NCBI GenBank assembly: GCA_000697335.1
Contig: JNEM01009718.1
Location: 1-17,287, forward strand
Length of the DNA stretch: 17,287 bases
DNA from: Conidiobolus incongruus B7586
Lineage: Eukaryota > Entomophthoromycota > Entomophthoromycetes > Entomophthorales > Conidiobolaceae
Reading direction: 5' to 3'
The position numbers were made by a program, and so were the translations under genes. Shown here one piece after another: positions 1 to 9,471 of this stretch (the first letter of the stretch is position 1; every line of letters begins with the position of its first letter). The notes under the pieces are model-generated. The model worked only from the letters and a program-made list of their open reading frames with translations, was not told the DNA's origin and did no database searches.

Positions 1-3000
1 ATATATATATTATAATTATATAGTTATTATCAAACCACTTTAATAAATTTTTAACTTAAATTAAAAAATATTACTTAATATATTATTATCTTTAATAATT
101 AAAAAATAATGATTAAGAATAGTTCTAATAATTAAATAAGTCTGAAATAACTTATCTTTAATATTTTAAGTAAATTATTAATTATAAGAAGATAATTTTA
201 ATAAAATATAAATTTATTAATTTGTTTATAAATTTTAGTTAATTTTAATTGATTTATGGTTAATGCTATTAATAAAAATATTATATTAACCTAGTACTAA
301 AAACTATGACATTCTATTAAATTAAACTTGGATATTGATAAATTATCAAATGAAGATATAATTTAAATAAAGGTATTATTAGAAATTTTTGTAAAATTTT
401 TTAAACTAATTCTCCTTGAATAGAAAAATATGAATCATTTGTAGATTAGGATAAAAATTGATAAATTTAAGGGATAATAAGATAAAGATAAGCTGTGGAT
501 AGTTAATATAAAAGATAAATATATATATTATAATCAATTAAGAATATGACAGAAATAAAAGACTTTTGATTATTATTTAGTATAAAAATAATTAATTTAA
601 CTAATAAATTTTCAAAAATTAATTGTTTAATTAAAAATGCATTACATATATATTATTTTTTGAAATTAATAATATATTTGAAAAATTGGGAAATGAAATA
701 TTTTGTATTTTTTAATTTTGAGATAATATTAACCATTTATTTACTGAAAAATGAGTTTTATTTTTTTAATAATATAAATTTAGATAATATACTTACTTAG
801 CTTATTAGTCTTAATTATTTTAAAAAATATTTAATTATTCTTATTTGTTTAAAGCTTCAGGGTATAGAATCCAATATAAATTATAGATATTTATTATTTT
901 ATCATTTTTGCAATATATATAACTTGAAGTTTATAATACCAAAGAAATATTTTTTACTCAGAAAATTATAATTGGATATTGAGGTATATTACAAGTTATA
1001 AAATTTATCTATTTTGATGTTTTATATTGGTTATATATTATAGAAAATGTATAAGCAATTATATAACATGAAAGAGATTTTAAATTCAAATTTTGTGATA
1101 TTATATAGTTACTTGATGTAGAATCTATTTGGACAACCTTAAAAAATTATTTGTTTTTATTAATATTGATTTGATTTAAATTCTACAAGAATAAAGAGAA
1201 ATTTCAGTAATTTGAAACTATAATATGGGCTTTCGTATATTATTCGTTTAAATTGTACTAATATTCATATATTCAAATTTATAGATATAAATTTCAGAAA
1301 TTAGAATTTATTTGGCAATTTAAAATATAGAGTTAAGATATAAACAATAAACAATGGCAGTTTGAAAGACTAAATTTAGTATTATAAAGTTGAAGATAAG
1401 TTACATATAAGTAGATATCAATGATATTAAGTAAAATAAATGAACCAAGTAAATGGGCAATATTGCATCGTTAATAGTGAATTACTGCTTAATAGATAAA
1501 ATATACAGAACAAGTGACTATATTCAGAATATATAGTCATAGATAACTAATTAAAAAAATATTAAATCAGTGACATGCAATAAGCCATAGATATATGGAA
1601 AACCTAAATAAATCGCTTTTTATACATTCAAACTACATTTTTGAAGGTGGTATTAAATTCGGAAATATATTTGTAAATAAATTATTAAATTTCAAATTAT
1701 ATTGTATAAGATAGGTTTAAAATTTATTGATTTTTGAGTAGAGTTAAAAAAGCATTAAATCTGACTCAGATTGGATTTAATAAATTTATTTTGTAGATAA
1801 TCAAAAATTGTAATTAACTCTAATTTGATATATAATCTATTTTATTAAATTTGGTATGTAAAATTTATTAACAAAGAAGCTTTAGGTATTATATGATATA
1901 GACTTTAATAGTCGTTGTCTAGGGTTAGCAACCATGATATTAATTTAAATGATTAAATACAATGATTTTAGAATAAAACCGAAAATGTGTGAAATAAATT
2001 GTTGGCATGAAAATTATGAAATATCATAAACTCATTTCTAATTTAAAGAAATAATTAACTATAATATAAGATACCAGATATTGAAAAATTACATTGAGAG
2101 TATGAAATTCACAATATGGGAAAAGCCTATTATAAAATAGATAAGCTTTCATATAGTTTATATGGTTAATAACTATTTGAAAACTAAATTGATTCAATAT
2201 ATTTATTATCACAACGAGATAAATTCAAACCTCTGTAATTGTGACAGTGATTATTACATATGTAATAATTATTTAATTCCAAATTATTTCTAATTGAAAT
2301 TAACAAATATAAATTAACAATATTATTGATATTATATTCTATCAATTATATAAGTCTTTAATCAGGTAGATGTAGGATTGACTTCCAGGTCTCTTTATTT
2401 TTCAAAATGTACCTTGATAAAATCTAAAGCAATTTCGATATTTTTGAAAAAAAATAGAAACAAACATTTTCATTACACCATAATACAATTCCATTTATTA
2501 TAAAATAAATTACATATTGATATATCAATTTCACTAAATAATAATTCAATTTAATGCTTATAGAAGAATTGATAATGATACTGCTAGGAAAATCATTCAA
2601 TCTATAATCCAGATATTTAACAAACATTTTCGAACTATATATATATTTTTGAATAAACTTATTGATAGTTTGAATCATCATTAGTATGTTATATCAAAGA
2701 TCATCCGCCTAACGATTTTTAATCTAGCTTAAATTTGTTGATGGACTACAACGCTTGCATTAAAGTTTATACACCCCTCCGATTAAATACTAAGTTATAT
2801 TTGAGAAATAATTCCAAATAGATATTTAATAATTTATTCTTAAATATCAGATTATTTAGTCAATCAAAATATCTATAGCAAAAAGCATTTGATTATTATA
2901 GCATAATCAGCTGTTCCACATTTTGAGTTTGCGTGATGATGATTTCAGTTCGTTGTTTGAGAAAATTTCATAAATTTATTCATGAATTTAATATATATTT

Positions 3001-3200
3001 ATTAATTGATTGTTCCAAGAAAAAATAATTTAGTGTCAATTTTCTAACTCTGTTTATCAATATCCCTGCTAATGCTTTCAGAAAGTCTATTTTTCACCTT
3101 AATGAACTAATTGAGTTTAATTTTCTCTCAATTTGGCATAAATTTGAATTAAAAAAATTGATGATTTCACCCAAATATTTCATTACCCAATTACAACCAA
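1..3200. other. AT-rich gene-poor region
   Basis: This stretch is very AT-rich (many lines near 10-20% GC) and stop codons are dense in all six frames. The longest open stretches are 62 and 85 codons on the minus strand (2024-2212 and 2424-2681). Both are Ile/Tyr/Asn/Phe-rich in the way random AT-rich DNA translates, and neither shows a domain. I see no tRNA, rRNA, terminal repeats or transposase motif. The last few hundred bases presumably hold the promoter of the gene starting at 3281. The region could be ordinary intergenic DNA or mobile DNA decayed beyond recognition; the sequence alone does not decide. Confidence 0.6.
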
Positions 3201-3210
3201 CGTTGAATAA

Positions 3211-3271
3211 ATGCAATAAATCTAATCAACAAAAAATGTCAAGTTTGTTTAATTTTAAAATATTTAAATAA
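3211..3271 (+). promoter_or_regulatory. Two upstream ORFs before the AMPK beta start
   Basis: Two ATGs lie just upstream of the AMPK beta start at 3281. The first, at 3211, is followed at once by CAA TAA (a two-codon ORF ending at 3219). The second, at 3236, encodes an 11-residue peptide (MSSLFNFKIFK) and stops at 3269-3271, only 9 nt before the main ATG. If transcription starts upstream of 3211, scanning ribosomes would meet both. The main ATG has a good context (A at -3, G at +4), so reinitiation or leaky scanning is plausible. The transcription start is not visible, so a role is inferred. Confidence 0.35.
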
Positions 3272-3280
3272 AAAAATAGA

Positions 3281-4625
3281 ATGGGAAACTCACAATCAAA
3301 CAGTCACTACAGTCAAAATACATCCAACGAAGACAATAATGTACCTAATCCTACACCCACATATTTAGATGCAAACTATGGTCAAGGCACAACCAACTCA
3401 ACACCCAATTTGAACCAGCATTCCCAACCTAAGAATGTATCTGGTAAAAATTCGTCCGGCTCTAACAGAAGGGTACTAATTCACAAAAATAAAAACAATA
3501 ATAACGGTTATTCGCAGTACTCTAACTCACCTTTCGTTGGGTCGCCACTTATTCCTTTTGAAGAGTATGGAAGTGGCAGTGGCTTAAACAACCATTTGAC
3601 ACAAGCGCCATACTTGACAAATCGTAGGAATTTAAGTCAACCTGATACATTTCCTAGTAGTTTACCCTCAGCTTTGTCCCCTTTGACAAAAGAAAAGAAG
3701 CTTGATTACAATCCCGATAGCTCTGTGGAAAATGATAACAATATAAATACTTTACAGCCTCCTGCAGTAGAAATTGAGGCACCTAACACAAGTAGTATTT
3801 TTTATTTAAGTTATTTAAAATTATTTCTAATGCTTTTACTTAGATACTGAAGGAGTTCCAACACTGATCTGCTGGTCTCAAGGCGGGAAACAAGTTTACG
3901 TGACTGGTACATTTAACGATTGGAAGCACAAGATCCCATTAACAAAAAGGTACCCACTCTAAAATTTTTTCTTATTATCACGTTTTATTCTTATCCACCC
4001 AAATATTATTTATTTTTATTTTACTGATTAATTAATATTTTTTTTCTACAATGCCTTCTAGTGAAAACGATTTTACAACAGTACTCAACTTTTTACCGGG
4101 AACTCACTATTTAAAATTTATCGTTGACGATGAGTGGAAATGTAGTAATGAACTTTTAACAGGTCCGGACCCAGACGGTAATTTAGTCAACTATATCGAA
4201 GTGAGCTCGGCTGCAAGCGATGAATTCGATCCGTCCCACGATTTAACCGATTCACAATGGAATGACACTTATAACCAATTAGAAAACGAGGGTTACACGA
4301 CCGAAATTCCTGATTTCAACAATTTCAAAGGCCCAAATGTCGATCGACCACCTCATTTACCAGCACAATTACAAAACGTACTCTTGAATGACGTTTCTGA
4401 AGCTGAAAACAATAATAACGATAATATGATCTTACCGACGCCTAACCATGTCGTTTTGAATCATTTATACGCTTGTTCTATAAGAGACAATATAATGGCT
4501 GTTGCAGTGACTACTCGATATAGGAAAAAGGTAATTTTTTATTCATATTTAATATTTATTGAATTAGTATTCATTTTGATTTTTAGTACATTACAACTCT
4601 ATTTTATAAGCCAGTATCAATTTAA
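3281..4625 (+). CDS. AMPK/Snf1 kinase complex beta subunit (Gal83/Sip/AMPKbeta family), 4 exons
   Basis: Scaffold subunit that joins the Snf1/AMPK catalytic alpha and regulatory gamma subunits and targets the kinase. Exons by phase and homology: 3281-3791, 3844-3949, 4062-4530 and 4587-4625, giving 1125 nt and 374 residues. A donor at 3795 instead of 3792 is also in phase and adds one Ser. The start MGNSQS fits N-myristoylation (Gly2, Ser6). Residues 1-170 are Asn/Ser/Pro-rich and disordered-looking. A CBM48 glycogen-binding domain spans about 175-253: the first carbohydrate Trp is in GTFNDW (W197), followed by PLTKS, and the second Trp is W231 in VDDEW. The C-terminal AMPKBI/ASC region spans about 275-374, with PPHLP at 302-306, LPTPNHVVLNHLY at 330-342 and the diagnostic ending YITTLFYKPVSI encoded mostly by exon 4. 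Introns are 52, 112 and 56 nt, all GT..AG. I saw no AATAAA close after the stop. Family assignment is secure; which yeast paralogue it matches is not, so no symbol is given. Confidence 0.93.
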
Positions 4626-5859
4626 TCATTACCTCGTTTTATTCATAATATTTAAATATAAATACATATTAACATGTTAACCTATCATTGATATGGCTTT
4701 AGTTTTGAATTGAAAATTTTTATTTATTATTATTTTTATATTTATCAAGGTTTAGGTTATCTTAATTTACAAAATATATATAACGTTAGATCAAAGAGGT
4801 ATATGAGTGTACTGACCTTTTGAATATCGATGTTTTACATTTTTAAATTTAAAAATTTGATTGAAATTCAAATTTTTAACAATACCGTTTTCAACCATAT
4901 ATTACAAATTTAAATAATAATTTTTTAATAATTCTTTAATACCCACTAATCTAATTATTCTATTCGTTTCAAACATGTAGTATTTTTTTAGATTGTGATT
5001 ACTATTCATTGATTGTCAAATGTAAGAAATTGTTAGAATTTCGGAAGGTGTGTATTCCCAATGTTTCATTGTTAATTTATGATAAACTATTCAGTTTGGA
5101 TTATTTAAAAATAAAAAAAATGATATTAAAAAATTTTATTAGATTTATATTTTAAAATAATTTTTATATATTATATTTACTAATTTCAATTTAATTACAT
5201 TTTTATAAAAACTAAATTTTCAATTTTTTTCTGATCAAATCAAGGAATTTATTTTAAAATAAATTGTATAATATCTGATTATATTATGCCAAATAATTCA
5301 TTTTTAATTTAAAATATTCAAAAATATTTTTTATTCAAAGCTAAAATAAATTAATTAAATTTGACTTAATCAATCCATCATTGCATTTTTTTTAAATATG
5401 TATAAAATTTTGAAATATTAACTCAATTATATATTGACTGATCATTATTAATAATGTTATTATTTTATATTAAAACAGTTTTAAATTCATATTAAGATTT
5501 CATGATTTAATCAAAATTTGATTTTTAGTTCAAATATAACTTATATAAAGTTAAAATCATTAATCCCATAAATTTATAATTAATTAAAAATTTTTTAAAT
5601 TCAAGGATTAAAATTTAATCTATGAAATTTAATAATAATTAAATAAGAAAAAACAAAAATATTAAAATAATTTTTAATTGATAATAATTTCTTTTTTAAT
5701 ATTAAAATATTTTTGTTTTATTTAATTTTTATTATTTAATTATTTTTTGTTAGTATAGATCAATTTTATAGAGGTAATATATATATTAAGATTATAATTG
5801 ATTTTAATTTTTAATTCAATTTAGATAGTTTCAAGCAATAATATATATTCAAAAAAAAT
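4626..5859. other. AT-rich spacer between AMPK beta and UTP15
   Basis: The spacer between the two tandem plus-strand genes is almost entirely A/T. After 4680 I find no open frame worth reporting and no RNA gene. It must hold the 3' processing signals of the upstream gene and the promoter of UTP15. A TATA-like run at 5778-5789 lies 71-82 nt before the UTP15 start, but A/T runs are so common here that it carries little weight. A 14-bp inverted repeat (5650-5663 with 5706-5719) is what chance would give in such DNA. Confidence 0.6.
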
Positions 5860-7748
5860 ATGGAATTTAAAAAATTAACCGCATTACCTAAACCAAAGCC
5901 TCAAACTCAAATACCTATTAATGAATTTTGGAAAAATTTCAAAGTAATTAAAATATAGTTATTTCAATAAATTCTATTATTAACCAATACAATAAGTCTC
6001 CTACAGTCCTTAAAGAAAATGGTCAAATCACTAATTTACACTTCAGTCCCGACAATAAGGGATTATTAGCTGTGACAAGTGGCTGTAAAGTTAGTATTTA
6101 TAATACTTCAACGAATTCTTTAGTCAAGAGTATTTCGCGATTTACTGATTTAGCTTATTCCGGTACTATTCGTAAAGATGGCAAATTGTTGTTGGCTGGT
6201 GACGCTTCTGGATTAGTACAGGTGGGATTTTAATTATTTGGATTGGTTAAATATCTGGTAATTAATTTATGATTTTGATAGATTTTTGATTTAAGTTCAA
6301 GAAGTATTTTAAGAACTTTTAAGGGTCATAATGGGTACTTGATATTATATAATCATGATTTTTTATTGAATTAATTCTGATTTTTTTAGATCTGTTCCAT
6401 GTACTAAATTCATGCCAGATTTTCAACAAATTTTAACAGCTTCTTATGATAAAACCGTTAAAATTTGGGATGTCCCCAGTCAATCTCCTATTATTACTTT
6501 TGAAGGTCATGAGGTAATTGAAAATATTGGTATACTCTTACTGTAATTATTAATGTATTTGATTTGTTAGGATTATATTAAAACAGCAGCTGTCAATCCT
6601 TCCAACCCATCCCAAATCATCTCAGGTTCCTATGACCACTGCGTCAAACTTTGGGATGTCCGCACAGGAACATGCACTTCTACTATCAACCACCAAGCAC
6701 CTGTCGAATCTCTTGCAGTATTCGGTAACGGAGGTATGGTCGCAGTGGGTGGCGGACCCTCCATCCAAATCTACGACTTAATCAGTGGCAAATCCCTCAT
6801 CACTCTCGACAACTTCCAGAAGACAGTAACAGCAGTGAAATTGACATCGGATAACAACTATTTGATGGGTGGTTCCTTGGACAGATACGTTAAATGCTAC
6901 GATACTTCCGACTGGAGTCTGTGTAACTCCGTCAAATTCCCTGGTATGGTATCATCCATTGATATTTCAGTAAGTTATATTTCTCATTTATCATGTGAAA
7001 AATCATTAATTAAAATGTGTTTAGAATGACAATTCTCATATGGTTGTGGGTATGACATCGGGCATCTTCTCCATCCAAAACAACAAATCTCAAAAATCTC
7101 ACAATGCGGAATTCCCCAAAGTTGATAAGGAGTTCGGTACAGCTAAATTGAAGAGAAAGTACGAGAATTTGCCCGACACCGAGGTAATTCCCATCCAATA
7201 TCCAGTAAACTCATCAATTCACAAATATCAATGTTTTTAGACTGTAATCGAAATTCCTAAAGAACCTAAACAGGTTAAATATCGTCAATTCGATATTTTG
7301 TTGAGAAAGTTTAAATATAAGGAAGCTTTGGATGCGGCTCTCAAAACTGTAAGCTAGAAACTAAACACTCGTCACATGGACATCTCTAACCATTTCATAT
7401 TTATAGCACGATCCCTCCCTCGGCTTTGCAGTCATTTCTGAATTAATCCGACGCGGCGGTTTGGTCACCGCGATTTCTGGACGTGACGACATCAGTCTCC
7501 TACCTCTAATTGCGTACCTCGCGCGCAACCTCCGTAACTACCACGACAAAGCCCTAATCATTGACGTTTCCGAACTAGTCATGCAACTTTATGGGGACGT
7601 TTTATGGAAATCTAAACACTTGGATCTCCATCTCCGTCGCCTTATGACTTCCGTCCAGCACGAAAAGAAACTCGTCCAAAATCTCATTCAGTTTCAGGGT
7701 AAGGTGAGACTTCTATTGTCTAAAGTGAATCAGGTCCAGAATTCTTAA
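5860..7748 (+). CDS. UTP15: U3 snoRNA-associated protein Utp15 (t-UTP/UtpA complex), 8 exons
   Basis: Nucleolar WD40 protein of the UtpA/t-UTP subcomplex of the small-subunit processome, needed for 18S pre-rRNA processing and linked to rDNA transcription. Exons: 5860-5943, 5997-6221, 6282-6334, 6390-6513, 6571-6969, 7025-7183, 7241-7348 and 7407-7748. They join in phase into 1494 nt, 497 residues, close to the human (about 518) and yeast (about 513) proteins. The N-terminal FWKNFK followed by SPT matches the human YWNNYKTP. A seven-bladed WD40 propeller covers about 30-335; clear strands include VQIFDLSS, ILTASYDKTVKIWDV, IISGSYDHCVKLWDV and LMGGSLDRYVKCYD, then VVGMTSGIFS. The UTP15_C helical domain covers about 361-490 and contains RKFKYKEALDAAL, SELIRRGGLVTAISGRDD and LARNLRNY. 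All seven introns are GT..AG and 53-60 nt; GTAATT is the commonest donor. The start has A at -3 and stops upstream. Exon base composition is strikingly uneven (see findings). Confidence 0.95.
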
Positions 7749-7754
7749 TCGTTG

Positions 7755-7760
7755 AATAAA
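7755..7760 (+). terminator. Polyadenylation signal of UTP15 (AATAAA)
   Basis: A perfect AATAAA begins 7 nt after the UTP15 stop codon, followed by a T-rich stretch. This is the canonical signal, though in DNA this AT-rich such hexamers also occur by chance; its position directly behind the gene is the supporting point. Confidence 0.45.
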
Positions 7761-7921
7761 ATATAATTATTATAGAATCGCAACACAAATAATTTGATGA
7801 TATCATAAAATTCAAAAATCCCATTGTTAAACTTAAATATTGAGGAGGTTATGTATTTTATAAATGTTTGTAGATATGAAATTAAAATTTAAAACATAGA
7901 ATATATACAATAAGATAAAAT

Positions 7922-7923
<2 letters not shown>

Positions 7924-7965
<42 letters not shown>
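7924..7965. repeat. (AAT)14 microsatellite
   Basis: Fourteen uninterrupted copies of AAT (42 nt) with a partial copy on each side. This is the only long perfect simple repeat in the window. It lies in non-coding DNA about 180 nt after the UTP15 stop and about 110 nt before the GC island. Probable replication-slippage product, expected to vary in length between strains. Confidence 0.95.
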
Positions 7966-7966
<1 letters not shown>

Positions 7967-8072
7967 TAATTTTTGTAAAAATTGGAGATAATTTAAGAAT
8001 ATTTCTACCATTTATAAAAATAAATAATTGAGGTACTAAAATTGTTGAATTTTAATAATTGATTTTTTATCA

Positions 8073-8578
8073 ATGGGTTAGGTTTGGGAGAATTAGGGTG
8101 GTCATGTCAGTCATCCCTGGGGCCAAGGAAGCCTCAATGACCACCGGGAACAAGCGAAGTGAAATATGACTAGCTAGGTGGTCAGCATGGTGCGAAGGAA
8201 TGGATTGTATGGCATCTTTGGCGATCTACATTGATGAGAGGGCCAACAGTCGTGGTGGCCAAAACAGATACGGACAATTACTATATTAGGATAGAAACGG
8301 AGTTTTGTTATGTTAATTATAGAATAGTGACTGAACCAGTGAGCCGAGTTTGGTTAAGGGAAAGTCCTAACAGCGGTATGTTTATGAAATCATGCTCTTT
8401 TATCGAGAGCTCATGGGCTGCCAAGTGCAGAGGTAACCATGAATCTTGCAATCTTAGTCCCATTGGTGGCATGGTCCCCAATCTATCTCTTCAACCGGTT
8501 TTGGTTTAGGATCGTCGCCATTGCGAGATGATCTGATAACTTGTCCAATCGACACTACTGGCCATGATCAATTTTGGA
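8073..8578 (+). ncRNA. Unassigned GC-rich structured island, candidate non-coding RNA (strand uncertain)
   Basis: About 500 nt of roughly 45% GC (57% in 8101-8160) with sharp edges inside 10-20% GC spacer. Open frames exist (for example 92 codons at 8231-8509) but none reads as a known protein, and they are expected where stops are rarer. Stems visible by eye: a 9-bp stem 8097-8105/8137-8145 stacked on a 6-bp stem 8118-8123/8131-8136 (one G.U) with loop CAAGGAA; a hairpin at 8343-8377 with inner arms GTT-A-AGG and CCTAAC; GCTCT/AGAGC at 8394-8398/8406-8410 extended by CAT/ATG across a 2-nt bulge; CTGC/GCAG at 8418-8421/8427-8430; and TCGC/GCGA at 8515-8518/8523-8526. In an AT-rich genome an isolated GC island with nested stems is the usual look of a structured RNA gene. 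I could not match it to rRNA, tRNA, U1-U6, SRP or RNase P/MRP. Alternatives: a decayed mobile element, an unrecognised exon, or acquired DNA. Plus strand is an arbitrary choice. Confidence 0.35.
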
Positions 8579-8580
8579 TA

Positions 8581-9428
8581 AATAAGTAATTGTGAAAATA
8601 TAAAAATTTAAGTGAATATTTATTAAACAATCCAATTACTAAAACCCTTGAATTAAATAGAATTCAATATAATCAATATTTTACAGGCTTAATCTTTTTA
8701 ATTCTGAATTAACTCAAAAATTTTTAGAGGGGTTTATTTTTTGGTAAGATTTTTAAAGTGATTATCCATTACCAATTTAATGAAGATGATCTTAAAATTT
8801 AAGTCCTCAAATATTTTTTGTTTAAAATTATAAAAAAACTTTTTCAATTAACTATTAAATAATATTTGATAGTTAATGATATATTTGTAAATTGTAAATA
8901 TATTTTAACAATTTTTGTTTGTAAGTTATTTTAAAAACTCCTGAAATTGATATAATAATAACTGCCATGTTAAACTTATATTATTTTAATATAATGAATA
9001 TTAGGATGATATTGAATATAGTTTATTGTTGGCAATAATTTAAATTAGAATTAATTGAATGCTGTGTATTGTTTATTAAGGATAGCATTTATGATACTAT
9101 TTAATTATCAATGGCTAAATTGCTAATTATTTAAATGTTGATATAGTTATTCAATTCGGTGGTAAACTATAATTGTTAATTAATGAATGATCTAATGAAT
9201 TAGTAGCAATATAAAATCAAGTTCAATGATAATATGTTTAATAATTATATTAATTTCAGCTTAAACCTTATTAAATTTGATTTTATTAATTGTATTAATT
9301 TACTGTGGTTTGATTAATTGTTTAAATTACAAATAATTGGTCAATCTTATTAAAAGAAAAAAAATGATGTGATATTAAAATGAGCTTTTAACTATATCCA
9401 AAAATTCAAATTAAATGAAAATTTGTGT
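8581..9428. other. AT-rich spacer between GC island and PH gene
   Basis: Very AT-rich, stop-dense in all frames, with no gene, RNA or notable repeat seen. Its right end receives the 3' end of the minus-strand PH gene. Confidence 0.6.
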
Positions 9429-9434
9429 TTTATT
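9429..9434 (-). terminator. Polyadenylation signal of the PH-domain gene (AATAAA on minus)
   Basis: TTTATT on the plus strand, reading AATAAA on the minus strand, lies 37 nt past the stop codon of the PH gene. Spacing and sequence suit a fungal poly(A) signal, with the caveat that A/T hexamers are common in this DNA. Confidence 0.45.
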
Positions 9435-9471
9435 TATCGGGTTTCAAATTTGTCGGCTTTAATATGTCTAA

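Larger units (their letters stand above)
7749..8070. other. AT-rich spacer after UTP15
   Basis: AT-rich DNA between the UTP15 stop and the GC-rich island. It contains the AATAAA at 7755 and a trinucleotide microsatellite at 7924-7965. No ORF or RNA gene is evident. A short dyad (TTGA, seven bases, TCAA) sits at about 8060-8073, at the left edge of the island. Confidence 0.55.

Noticed and set aside
2424-2681. 85-codon minus-strand frame as a gene
   Set aside because: Composition is that of random AT-rich DNA, there is no domain, no splice partner and no upstream or downstream signal.
5650-5719. 14-bp inverted repeat AAAACAAAAATATT / AATATTTTTGTTTT
   Set aside because: In 85% AT sequence a perfect repeat of this length and spacing is expected by chance, and no element lies between the arms.
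7010-7240. Short frames on both strands overlapping UTP15 exon 6
   Set aside because: They are shadows of the real exon; the plus-strand one runs into intron 6 and the minus-strand one has no supporting features.
8190-8230. TTGTATGGCATCTTTGG as a possible fungal SRP RNA Alu motif
   Set aside because: Only a loose match to the 5' motif, with no helix 8 consensus (GGAAGG..AGCAG) elsewhere in the island on either strand.
8340-8380. Hairpin starting GAGCCG and ending CGGT as a group II intron domain V
   Set aside because: Internal loop sizes are wrong, there is no GNRA tetraloop, and the context is nuclear with no other intron domains.
8231-8509. 92-codon open frame inside the GC island as a protein gene
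   Set aside because: The translation matches no family I know, other frames of the island are also fairly open, and low stop density follows from its GC content. No splice pattern extends it.
8341-8580. Resemblance to RNase P/MRP RNA (GGGAAAGTCC like conserved region I; AGATGATCTGATAACTTGTCC like region IV)
   Set aside because: A region V partner able to form the universal P4 helix with GGGAAAGTCC was not found in the right place, and too much GC-rich sequence lies 5' of the supposed region I. Kept only as something for a covariance-model search.
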